11,386 nt of DNA from assembly GCA_024220525.1 (NCBI GenBank), contig JAMYWO010000245.1, forward strand, positions 14,940 through 26,325, in the 5' to 3' direction. A program made the position numbers and the translations under genes. Below, in pieces: positions 1-9,890 of this stretch. Each line of letters begins with the position of its first letter. Position 1 is the stretch's first letter. This DNA is from Cochliopodium minus (Eukaryota; Discosea; Himatismenida; Cochliopodiidae). The notes under the pieces were generated by a model. That model was given only the letters and a program-made list of their open reading frames with translations, did not search any database and had not been told where the DNA came from.

Positions 1-24
1 GCAAAACAAATTTGTTGTTTCCAA

Positions 25-244
25 CTTTATTTTAAAAATAATTTAATATTTTGAACTTTTAGAATTTTTTTTATTTTTATTTCTTTATTTTGTAATATTA
101 ATTTTATTTTTGCAATTATATTTTTATTTTATTTATTTTTATTTTAATTTTTGATTTCTTTTTAATTTTTGTATTTATTTTATTTCTTTTATAATTTTTA
201 ATCAAATTTTTTGTAATATTAATTTTAATTTTTAATTTTTTTAC
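25..244 (-). repeat. AT low-complexity intron 6 of PIF1 (T-rich on the plus strand)
   Basis: The plus strand is almost pure T with scattered A (TTTTTATTTTTATT-type runs); the minus strand, which is the transcribed sense, is A-rich. It starts at a GTAAAA donor at 244-243 and ends at an AAAG acceptor at 26-25. The downstream exon 24-1 continues the PIF1 reading (NNKFVL) in the right phase. A minus-strand open frame across it encodes only a Lys/Asn/Ile run and is not a gene. Confidence 0.6.
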
Positions 245-331
245 CAACACTTTCGAATGATTCACTTTCAAAACAGATTCCAGCTGATCTTCCTTTTGTC
301 TTTTAATACAGGAGGTAATGACAGAAATCAC

Positions 332-594
332 CTTTTGTAAACAAAAATAAAAATTAATAAAAAAAAATAAAATAAAATAAAAAATAAAAATAAAAATAAA
401 AATAAAATAAAAAATAAATACACAAAATTAAAATTAAAAAAACAAGAAAAATAAAAACAAAAAACAAGAAAAAATAAAACACAAAAACAAAAATAAAAAA
501 AAAATAAAAAAAGTTTATTAAAATTAAATTTTTAAAAAATCTTTATATAATATGTTAATTAACGAAAAATGCTTTTTGAAAAATGTTTATTTAC
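332..594 (-). repeat. A-rich low-complexity intron 5 of PIF1
   Basis: The plus strand from about 345 to 535 is nearly all A with periodic T or C (AAAATAAAAATAA and AAACAAGAAAA units). On the sense strand this is therefore a long T-rich tract. It lies between a GTAAAT donor at 594-593 and an AAAG acceptor at 333-332, whose junction rebuilds the LCGDF reading exactly. Confidence 0.6.
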
Positions 595-1564
595 CACATA
601 AAATGACTTGGATTCCACAAAAGGAAGGGAAGAACCCTTGACACTCTTTGCAATGGCTTCGACTTTATCAAAAATGTCTTTGGGGACATGGAAACTTCGT
701 CAATAATCAAAGTTTTGCAGCTTTTCCAGTTTTCAACACTCTTCCGTTCGACTTTATTCTTTTAATCATCAATTCCACATCTCCTTGTCCTTTTTAAAGT
801 TAATTTTTATTTTTTTATTTTATTAAAAATGTAATTTTTGTTATTTATTATTTTAATTTTTATTTTTTGTTTTTGTTTTTTTTTTTAATTTTAAACATTT
901 TAAAGAAAAGCAAATTTATTTTTGAATATCATTTTGTTTTTGGAAAAAAATTATTTTAAATTTTGAGTTTATTTTATTTTATTTATTTTTTCTTTAATTG
1001 AATATTTTTATTGAAGAAAAATTGTTTTGTTAAAAAAATAAATAAATAATTATGTGTCATTTTTGTTTTTTGTTTTTATTTTTTGTTTTATTTTTACTAA
1101 CCCAATCCTGCAAAAAGTGTAAGGTACAACCGCCTATGTTACAAGCTGCAATACCAGTAGAAGCAGTGACAAATATTTTGCTTTCCATGCACTTTCTTCA
1201 AACTTTTGACGATCTGAGAAGCTCTTTCCGGTACCTGCGGATCCTGTAAAGAAAAACGATTCTCCATTCATAGCAATATCTCTATAAGGAAATTATTTTT
1301 TTAAAAAAATATTTAGAATATTTAAATTCAAAAAAAAAATATTGAATTAAAATAATAAATAAAAATAAAAATCAAAGAAATATGTAAATTCTTAAAGTTT
1401 GATTTAGAGATGTTTAAACTTTTACAAACAGTTTAAATTTTGTTAGTAATTAATTTATATCCGCTAACAAAGTTGTAAATTTTGGACATGTCTAAGTTTG
1501 ATTCAAAAAAAAAAATTTTTGGAATTGATTTAAAGAAGGAAAATTTATCAAATCAAATTTAATT

Positions 1565-1663
1565 AAATGAAAATAAAATTTAAAAAATAAAAAATAAAAA
1601 AATAAAAAATAAAAAATAAAAAATAAAAAAATAAAAAAATAAAAAAATAAAAAATAAAAAATT
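1565..1663. repeat. (A5-7 T)n microsatellite-like tract in PIF1 intron 3
   Basis: About 95 bases of imperfect AAAAATA / AAAAAATA units with 6-8 base spacing. They begin directly inside the donor end of the minus-strand intron 1665-1282, so the sense strand is a T-rich tandem array right after the 5' splice site. Polymerase slippage would readily change its length. Confidence 0.8.
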
Positions 1664-2585
1664 ACAAAATATTTTTTTGTTCATCTGATAATATCTCTTC
1701 TGTGTTTTCTCCCTCTCCCTCTTCTTCATCTTCATCATCTTCTTCTTCAGACTGAGTAGTGGGAGTGCTGTTGAGGAAGGCATCTTGCCCACGAGAGATG
1801 ATTTGCTGTTGCTTCTGAAGAAGAGTATCGTATTCAATTGTGCGGGATTTGTCTATCACATGGCTGTTATCCAATGCCCCTTTTGTTTGGCTGCAAAGAT
1901 CCTAAAAAGAAAAAATCGATAGAAGAATGTTTGCTTTTAAATTTAAGAATTAAATTTGATCAAATTTGAAATTTCTTCAAACTCATTGATCCTATCAAGA
2001 ATATCTTCTTATATTTAATAAAATTTTGATTGAATTGAAGAAATATATGGTCGTTTATCAAAATAAATAAATTTTTGCCGCCAAAATTTTTCTTTGAAAG
2101 AATTTTCATTCTATTAATGAATTCTGTTCATTTAATTACTCATGGGATTTATCAAAGAATATATCCTTTTATATCTATATTATATTTTTCCAATATTTTT
2201 TTATACCTTCAAGGATCTTTTTTGTTTTGGAATATTTGTGAATATATTACTTGTTACATTGGAATTATTTATGCTTATCGAGCTGAATGATCCATACATC
2301 CCATTATTTGTTGATGATATTTTATTGAAGGTGGATAATGAGTTGAATTGTCCCATCTTTCCAGGCAATTTTTGCATATTCTGTTCCATCAATGTTGTTT
2401 TCGAATTGAGATCGAATGATTCCAATTCCTCCTTTGTTCCTCTTGATTTTTTATAAAATGCATTTTTATTTACAGTTTTGGCTGTTTCTCTCTTTCTTTT
2501 ATTATCCTATGATGCAAATATATGGAAGTTATAATTGAATTAATTTGTTATTAATGTCATAATCGCATGTATTTCTTATTTTTAC

Positions 2586-2681
2586 TTCTATATTCGTATT
2601 ATTGTTTGTATTATTGGATTTGAAATATTGATCCAAGGTTTTCTGATTCTTATCATGTTTGATAACCTGTGATTTTCTCAT
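2586..2681 (-). other. PIF1: First coding exon of PIF1 with PCNA-interacting (PIP) box
   Basis: Reading from the ATG at 2681-2679 gives 32 codons that end at a GTAAAA donor (2585-2584). The next exon begins after a TAG acceptor at 2508-2507, and both junctions are phase 0. Residues 13-20 read QKTLDQYF, an exact match to the PIP-box pattern Q-x-x-[LIM]-x-x-[FY]-[FY], followed by Lys-Ser. PIP boxes dock replication and repair proteins on the PCNA clamp. The exon is too short to stand out as an ORF. It was found by following splice phase upstream from the helicase motifs. Confidence 0.7.
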
Positions 2682-3173
2682 TTTTTTTTTTTTTTTTTAT
2701 ATGGTTTCTTGTAAAATTTTTGAATTTGAGTTTCTAATTATTTAAAAGGTTTCCTGAAAAGGTTTTTATCCTAGAATTTATCCAATAATTCTCCAAAACT
2801 AGAAATTTAAAATTTAACTTTATTTTTCATTCAAATTGACTTTAAATGATAAAATTTAATTTTAATAAATCAATTTGTTTGATAAGTGAAATCATTTTTA
2901 AATTTTTTTCTTTTTCCTTCAAAAAACATTCCAAAAAACAAGAAAAAACTGAAAAAAAAAGATAAACTACAATTGAATGACTTCAATTTTATCTGATCAG
3001 AAATATTAAAATTTATTTTATTGTAGAAAAATAATTATAAAATAATAAAGAAAAAAAAGAAAAAATAAATTAAATGGATTTCTCAAAAGGTTTGAACTGC
3101 AAAAATTTTAAATCTTTTCATAAATATATACTTGATCTAATTGAATGTTAAATAAGATGGAGAGGAATTTTTA
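2682..3173. promoter_or_regulatory. Divergent intergenic region between PIF1 and the zinc-finger gene
   Basis: About 490 bases between the two divergently read start codons. It must hold both promoters and 5' leaders. It is AT-rich throughout, with an 18-base poly-T at 2681-2698 that reads as poly-A just upstream of the PIF1 ATG, and an A-rich stretch at 3035-3073. No E2F- or MCB-type GC motif is visible, nor any coding region on either strand except the short ORF at 3074 discussed under the zinc-finger gene. Confidence 0.5.
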
Positions 3174-3174
3174 A
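3157..3174 (+). promoter_or_regulatory. Five-codon upstream ORF whose stop overlaps the zinc-finger start (TAATG)
   Basis: ATG at 3157-3159 is followed by four codons and TAA at 3172-3174. The last A of the stop is the first A of the main ATG. If the mRNA leader includes it, ribosomes would meet this mini-ORF first and would need to reinitiate or leak past. The alternative is that 3157 is the first base of an exon after an AAG acceptor, in which case no uORF exists. Confidence 0.4.
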
Positions 3175-4412
3175 TGGAAGACTTCGAAATAGGAGATGTT
3201 GAGATATTTGGAGACGATTATGAGAAATTTGATCTAATACAAGAGATAAAAGAGAGCGAGAATAATTTGATAAAGCAGACGAGGACATACAGTGATTATA
3301 ATTTATTCCTGATTGGATGGTGTCATCAATGCAAAACGAAGAACAGATTAATCAGTTGCGTGAATTTAGTGAAGAAACAAAGGAATGGAAAATGCAATGG
3401 GAAATATTGCGCCAATTGTGTTAAAAAGCATTATAATACCGATTTCGATCAAATGAAGATTGAATATGAGAAGACAGGATGGTTATGTTTTTCTTGCTCG
3501 AAGATTTGTATTTGTCCTTCGTGCAAGAGAAAGAGGGGTCAGAATATATCAGTGAAGCCAAGAGTCAGTTCGAAAAAATTTAAATTGAAAGAAAATAAAG
3601 GGGATGAATTAATAGATGAGGATAGAATAGATGTAATAGCTCCTAAATCTAATGATGGAATGTATTTGAGGTCACCTTTTAAAGAAAATTCAAAAAAGAA
3701 AAAAAATATCAAAAATTATATAGATCTTGTTGATACATGTGATGATAATATCAACATTGCCTCCAATATTAATTATCATGAAAAGAACAAAGGAAAATTA
3801 TTTGGAAAACAAGAATTCTTGAAAGATTATCTCGATAAGATTGGTGACAAATTCTATTCAAAGAGAAATTCTGCCAAGAGGGTTGTCATTGATATCAATG
3901 ATTCAAATCATAATCCTATCGTATATCACAGAGAGAAATTAAGGAGGAAATTTATGAAGGAGAATAATATCAAACAAACAAATTACGTTGAATCTATATT
4001 TATTTCACATCCCAATCCAAATCAAGACATAAATAAAAATCATAGTTTGATTAATAATAATGATGATGATATCATTAAGAAAGGATCTGATAATAATAAG
4101 GATTCCCTTGCCAAAAGGCCAAATTTCAATATTTCTGACATGATCAACCGTATAAACAATAATCCCTTCAATGATTTGAATGACCATTCCAAAATCTCCA
4201 ATAATACATTAACAACACCTCCCAATAGTAATATCGATCTCAATTCCAATCATGATAGGAATATTCCTTCCAATAATGATCTCCCACAAACCAATCAGCC
4301 TGCTCCAAAGATGGAGATTGAGGAATATGTTTATGATAAAAAAGATAATTATTGTGCTGTATACTACTGTCCTAATGTTAATATCAACAATGGATATCAG
4401 GATTACATTTGA
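3174..4412 (+). CDS. CDCA7-like zf-4CXXC_R1 zinc-finger protein
   Basis: Uninterrupted 412-codon frame. Residues 50-121 hold an 11-cysteine module: CHQC at 50-53, then C62, C74, C79, C82, C105, C108, C112, C114 and C117. The spacing, and the GW.C..C..ICICPSCKRKRG ending, are those of the zf-4CXXC_R1 domain of CDCA7/JPO1. In animals and plants such proteins bind the HELLS/DDM1 remodeller and support DNA methylation maintenance, so a nuclear chromatin role is likely. A basic stretch (about 118-145) could be a nuclear signal. The N-terminus is acidic; the rest is low-complexity, rich in Asn, Asp and Lys, as in many AT-rich protists. The frame is open upstream to 3156. A small exon at 3074-3089 spliced to 3157 (donor GTTTGA, phase 1) could supply an earlier start, MDFSK-DGEEFLM. 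I kept the unspliced ATG. Confidence 0.8.
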   Translation: MEDFEIGDVEIFGDDYEKFDLIQEIKESENNLIKQTRTYSDYNLFLIGWCHQCKTKNRLISCVNLVKKQRNGKCNGKYCANCVKKHYNTDFDQMKIEYEKTGWLCFSCSKICICPSCKRKRGQNISVKPRVSSKKFKLKENKGDELIDEDRIDVIAPKSNDGMYLRSPFKENSKKKKNIKNYIDLVDTCDDNINIASNINYHEKNKGKLFGKQEFLKDYLDKIGDKFYSKRNSAKRVVIDINDSNHNPIVYHREKLRRKFMKENNIKQTNYVESIFISHPNPNQDINKNHSLINNNDDDIIKKGSDNNKDSLAKRPNFNISDMINRINNNPFNDLNDHSKISNNTLTTPPNSNIDLNSNHDRNIPSNNDLPQTNQPAPKMEIEEYVYDKKDNYCAVYYCPNVNINNGYQDYI

Positions 4413-4572
4413 GAATATTCTTTAATATAACTCTAATAAATCAAAGTGTTTTTTGAAATAGATTTATGTATTTGACAATTTTATTTCCTTCAAACATTCT
4501 ATATCATTTGAAAGGGAATTGTTTAACAAATTTAAAAAAAATTTGAAGTATAAATCTGAAGATATATCCTCA

Positions 4573-6322
4573 ATGGGAAATTTTTCTACAACTAAAAAAT
4601 TAAAAGATGAATCGATTATCATCAATCGAGAAGATTTGGTAATTATTACCAATAATCACATTATATCCCCTCATATTATTTTTGAATTTTTTTTAATTTT
4701 ATATTTCTAAAGAAAGAAATGTTGGGAGAAGAGAAAATTGAAAAGATGATCCAAATATTGAATACCTTTAAGAAAATAGATTTCAATAAACTAAAATTAA
4801 CAAACGAGGTGATTAACAAAGAATTTTCAATTTTTTATTTTCTTTTATTTATAATTTCTTGATAGGAAATAAAAGAAATTTCGAATAAAATAGTTTTGTT
4901 AAATGGTGCAGAAGAATTAAATCTAAGCACAAATCAAATCACAAATGGAGGAATGTATGATTTAGGTGAAAAAATAAAATGAATAAAAAATTATTAATTT
5001 TTTTTTTCATGAAAACATCTTGTTTATTCATGTTTAGTCAACCTATTGAAGAAAATGCCAAATCTTACTAAAATAGATCTATCAAGAAACAAAATTGATG
5101 GTAGATCAATAAGTTCGCTAAAAGAAATGGGATTCAAAGAGATGAATCTGGAGTGGAATCTGATAGGAGATGAAGGATCTGATGCTATTTACGAAATAAT
5201 CAAAGAAAACAAAAATTTGGAGACATTAAATATTAGCTGGAATAAAATAAACGATAAGGGAGCATCCACAATCATTTATTCTCTGAAATACAACTCGGTT
5301 CTGAGCAGCCTTTTGATGAATGGAAATTATTTTGGGGTCAGTGGATTGAGCCAATTGAATGAAAACATGTTATCCAATCGTTCGATTACACATTTATCTT
5401 TAGGTGAAATGAAACAAATATTTTTTTTTTTTTTTATAAAATCTTTTTTTTTATACATAATTTTTATAATTAATTAATTTTTATTTATGTTATGGTATAG
5501 TATGCAATAAAATCGATGATGAAGGTGCCAAACACATTTCCGAAATGCTCAAATCCAACAAAACATTGATCTTTTTAAACTTGTCGGAGAATAACATCTC
5601 CTCCAAGGGTCTTAAAAACCTATCTGAAGGTTTAGATATAAATTCTGCGATAAAAAAATTAATATTGAATCTAAATGGGATTGGAGATTACGAAGAAACA
5701 AACAATATATTTTTTAAAAGTAAAAAAAAAAAAATTATTTTTTTCTGTGAATAATTAATATTTTTTTATATTCTTTCTTTCACTATCTAATAGCTTTGAA
5801 ATCAAACAAAAACTTGACTTATTTGTCAATGCAAAGTAATCATCTTTCTGAAAATACTTCATTTCACATTGAGAAACACCTTAGCAAAAACAACAGGCTT
5901 TTGTACTTGGATTTGTCGAATAACTCTTTCACAAAAAAGTCTTTGGAGCATTTCTCTAAATATTTAAATAGAAATAATTCTTTAGTAAGCTTAAATATCT
6001 CTAAAAATAAATTTTTGGAAGAAGGTATGTTTAATACTTTTAAATTTCTTTAATACCTTTTATTTTTTATTCTCTTTTTAAATTTATTTTTCTTTTACTA
6101 GATCTTAAGAGTTTCTTTGATGAAGGAATTAACTTCAAATTAAGATATTTAGATGTCGGAGTTTATCCTAATTATACTTCCTCCATTAAGTTGATCACTG
6201 ATAAAGCCTTGAGATTCTATGATATCAAAGTCATGTTGTTGATGATGAGGAGAAGACAGAAAAACATCATTTCTAAACTACCGAGAATGGTCCTAATCCA
6301 TATTTTATCCTTTTTAAATTAA
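4573..6322 (+). CDS. Leucine-rich-repeat protein with predicted N-myristoylation and F-box-like tail
   Basis: Seven exons: 4573-4638, 4713-4808, 4866-4965, 5038-5403, 5501-5719, 5794-6024 and 6102-6322, giving 432 residues. All junctions are GT-AG and in phase (0, 0, then 1 four times). The protein is about twelve repeats of roughly 28 residues of the ribonuclease-inhibitor type (L..L.LS.N.I...G; for example LETLNISWNKINDKG, LLYLDLSNNSF). These form a horseshoe for protein binding. There is no kinase, TIR or NACHT domain and no membrane segment. The tiny first exon reads MGNFSTTKK, matching an N-myristoylation signal (Gly2, Thr6, lysines 8-9), which would tether the protein to membranes. The last residues, LPRMVLIHILSFL, resemble the first helices of an F-box. 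Starting instead at 4719 would give 408 residues and lose the myristoyl site. Function beyond binding is unknown. Confidence 0.8.
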
Positions 6323-6714
6323 AATTCTTCTTTGAAATTTAAAATCGGTCAATATTCTTAAAATTTCCTAAATTTAGATTTAGAAGAGGAAGATTTAAAT
6401 TAATTTTTTGACCTTCTGATTTATTTGAATGTTTGATTTATTTTTAAAAGAATTTAGATTCTTTTTTCATTCTTTGTCAAAATTTAATTTGAATAATTTC
6501 TTTTTCAGGTTCTTATAAGAAAAAAGTGGTTATTAATCTCATTTTTAATTGGATCCGAGTCGAAAATTTAAGATAATAAATCTTTAAATTGCCAAATATA
6601 TAAATAAATATAAATTTGATTTGAGAGCAAACATATTTTTTATTTTCCCATAATCTTGACGGAAAAGATTTATTAAAAAATAAAAAAAAAGTAAATAGAA
6701 CAACCAATTTACAT
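6323..6714. other. Intergenic region, LRR gene to exostosin gene
   Basis: About 390 AT-rich bases with no supportable coding region on either strand. A minus-strand open frame at 6513-6770 is a shadow: it overlaps the exostosin start and encodes only a hydrophobic, AT-driven peptide. The region must hold the LRR 3' end and the exostosin promoter; an A-rich stretch (6676-6691) lies shortly before the exostosin ATG. Confidence 0.5.
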
Positions 6715-8604
6715 ATGAATGAATTTAAAATTACGAAAAGCCAAAAGAAAGTACTGATCATCATGTGCATCTTTTGGTTGATGGTTTATTTAGGTGTTGT
6801 TTCTATGAAGAGAATGAAAGAAGGCGAGAAAAAGGAGAAAGAAATAAACTTGTTCAAAGTGAACAATGCAGAGGAAATAAAAAATTTGGCTGAAAACCAT
6901 GCTAATGATAGAAAAAATTTGAATCAGGTTGAAATGACGCAAGGTGAAACAATGAGGCCTGTTGAGAGTGAGGATCTAAAAGTTCCCTTTTATATCTATG
7001 AAAATGAAAAAATTGATCAAGTTTGGAAAGTAAATTAGCTTCTATAAACTTTATTATTGAGGAAATATGTTCAAATATTTATAAAAAAAATTTGATTATT
7101 CAGAGAAAATACTTTAAAATTAAATAAATATTATTTCATAAAATTAAGTTTGTAAATTTGCTTTTTATTTTTGATTTTAAACCCAAATTATTTTTTATTG
7201 CAAAAGTTGTGTTACAATGAATCCATAATCAAGAAAAGAGCTGCATTGCAATTTGTTGAACAACTAAGAAATCATAAATGGAGAACTTATGATCCTGAAA
7301 AAGCCTCCGTTTATGTTATCCCTTTGGCATTTATGGATCAAAGTAAAGTGTATGGAGATCATTTTGGATGTGAAGAATTTCCAAAGTTGATCCATCCAAT
7401 TCTAAATGAAATCAGAAATGTAAAATTATATAAAAAAATATATAAAAAAAAATTAATTTCAGCTAAAAAATTTTTTTGAATAAAGGGATGTTTTTTCAAG
7501 AGGATGGATGGGAGAGATCATCTACTCGTGGATCCTTGGTGGAGAACATTGACTTTGTTTCACAAGTGGGGATTGATAGAAATGATGGATAAAATGATAA
7601 TAGGAGTATCTGGTAAGAAATGAAATAAAAAAAAAAAAAAAAATTTCTTGGAAAAATAACGAATAAATTTTTTACAAATAAAAAGGAGCCAAAAAAATCT
7701 TTTCTGGAAGAACTGTGATGTTTTCCGGATTGGAAAAAAGATGTGGAGTTTATGTTCCATTCGATCCAAACTATGATGAGATGGGAACAAAAGATATCAA
7801 TGAAAGGGAGGTGGATTTTTTCTTTTTGGGAGAGATAGACAAGATGAAACCATATAGAAAAAACATTTTTGAAAAATTTCCAAGAATAGAAGGTAAAATA
7901 AGCAGACTGATCGATGTAGGGACTGTTTTAAATTTGCAGAAGTGTAACTTTACAGATGGAAACTTGCTTACAGAAAGGGACGAGGCTTCCATTAAATGTA
8001 AAATGGAAAAGACCAAGTTGTTTGCAGAGTGGACAAAGAATAGCAAGTTTAGTTTGATGTTCAGAGGACACGATTTCCAAAGCGAAAGATTGTTTTCCGC
8101 AATATCTTTTGGAGCAATAAACTTGATTTTCAGTGATTACATTTATGAAACTGGTAAAAAAAAAAAATTTTATATATAATTAATTTCTTTCAAAATTCTT
8201 TTAAAAAACTTTTTATTTAATCAAAAATATTTATTTAATAAATTTTTACCTTTTTAGGAGTTCCTTTTCAATGTTTTGTCCCTTGGAGAAATTTTACATT
8301 TCAAGTAAACAGCACCAAATTTCTAAAAGATCCTCTTGCAGAATTGAAAACTGTCATTGATATTTCTCCCGGAAGACTCAAAGAAGTACAAAACCTCATT
8401 TTCAAGTATCAAAGAGATGTTTTGTGGACACATCCTGAAAGTAGGGTTGCCGAAAACATTTTGAAATCATCTGTAAGAAAATGTTTCACTTTGCAAAACA
8501 TCCAACAGAAGCGACTCGATTATTTTTTGAGATTTCAATGTCAATTCAAGGATGTTGAAGATAGATTTGGTGATAAAATTGTTTTGCACAATGAAATTAT
8601 GTAG
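6715..8604 (+). CDS. Exostosin-family (GT47) glycosyltransferase, type II membrane protein
   Basis: Five exons: 6715-7029, 7207-7419, 7486-7612, 7686-8153 and 8258-8604. All have GT-AG borders in phase (0, 0, 1, 1) and the product is 489 residues. A short cytosolic N-terminus with lysines precedes one hydrophobic segment at about 13-30, then a charged stem to about 90, as in Golgi type II transferases. The GT47 domain begins at VPFYIYEN. It includes DPEKASVYVIPL, F-x-R-x-x-GRDHLL (residues 180-190) and the C-terminal donor-site region at 344-369 (FRG..., SERLFSAISFGA, IFSD). The family transfers sugars from UDP or GDP nucleotides to polysaccharides or glycans (heparan sulfate in animals, xyloglucan or xylan in plants). 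Acceptor and sugar cannot be told here. An earlier AG at 7471-7472 is rejected as acceptor because it leads to an in-frame stop; AAAG at 7485 keeps the GRDH motif in frame. Confidence 0.88.
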
Positions 8605-9792
<1,188 letters not shown>

Positions 9793-9890
9793 AAATAAAA
9801 AAAATTTTGTACTTAAAACAAGCTTTCATTTCCTGTTTTTTTTTTCTTGTTTTATTGAAAATCATATTTAAAAATAAATAAAAAAAAAAG

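Larger units (their letters stand above)
1..2681 (-). pseudogene. PIF1: PIF1-family DNA helicase, 5' part, frameshifted in the helicase core
   Basis: Superfamily 1B 5'-to-3' DNA helicase; the family unwinds G-quadruplexes, R-loops and replication or telomere structures. Seven exons can be traced with consistent phases: 2681-2586, 2506-2207, 1901-1666, 1281-1102, 789-595, 331-245 and 24-1 (cut by the window edge). Exons 1-3 (about 210 codons) are open: ATG after a 17-A run, PIP-box QKTLDQYF at residues 13-20, basic KRKR at 35-38, an acidic stretch near 178-196, then LSDEQKNIL. Exon 4 has Walker A (FFFTGSAGTGKS) and motif Ia (VTASTGIAACNIGG, TLH). Exon 5 has LIIDEVSM (motif II) and IQVILCG; exon 6 has LPPV and CFESESF. 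Within exons 4-6 these motifs lie in different frames: about eight breaks, all explicable by missing bases, with in-frame stops. Either a young pseudogene or a badly called contig end. The family assignment is firm; the pseudogene status is inferred. Confidence 0.85.

Noticed and set aside
116-331. Minus-strand Lys/Asn/Ile frame as a separate small gene
   Set aside because: Its first part is PIF1 exon 6 in a shifted frame and the rest is A-rich intron sequence after a GTAAAA donor.
1052-1249. Plus-strand 65-codon open frame
   Set aside because: It is antisense to PIF1 exon 4; the minus strand there encodes Walker A and motif Ia, and the frame's start is an AT-rich hydrophobic run in intron 4.
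2075-2456. Two overlapping plus-strand frames with membrane-like hydrophobic content
   Set aside because: The Phe/Ile/Leu richness comes from T-rich DNA. The minus strand carries an in-phase hydrophilic exon (2506-2207) with good splice sites.
1-2681. Helitron RepHel helicase as the source of the PIF1-like core
   Set aside because: No Rep endonuclease motifs are seen; the N-terminus has a PIP box and a nuclear-type basic and acidic region, and the gene is multi-exon, which fits a cellular PIF1.
4005-4249. Minus-strand hydrophobic frames inside the zinc-finger gene
   Set aside because: They are shadows of the Asn/Asp-rich codons (AAT, GAT) of the long plus-strand frame.
4464-4652. Minus-strand 62-codon frame between the zinc-finger and LRR genes
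   Set aside because: The plus strand of the same bases gives an in-phase first exon of the LRR gene with splice signals and a start codon.
7030-8257. Exostosin gene as several broken fragments
   Set aside because: GT-AG introns with matching phases join all pieces into one 489-residue protein with conserved motifs in one frame; no frameshift is needed.
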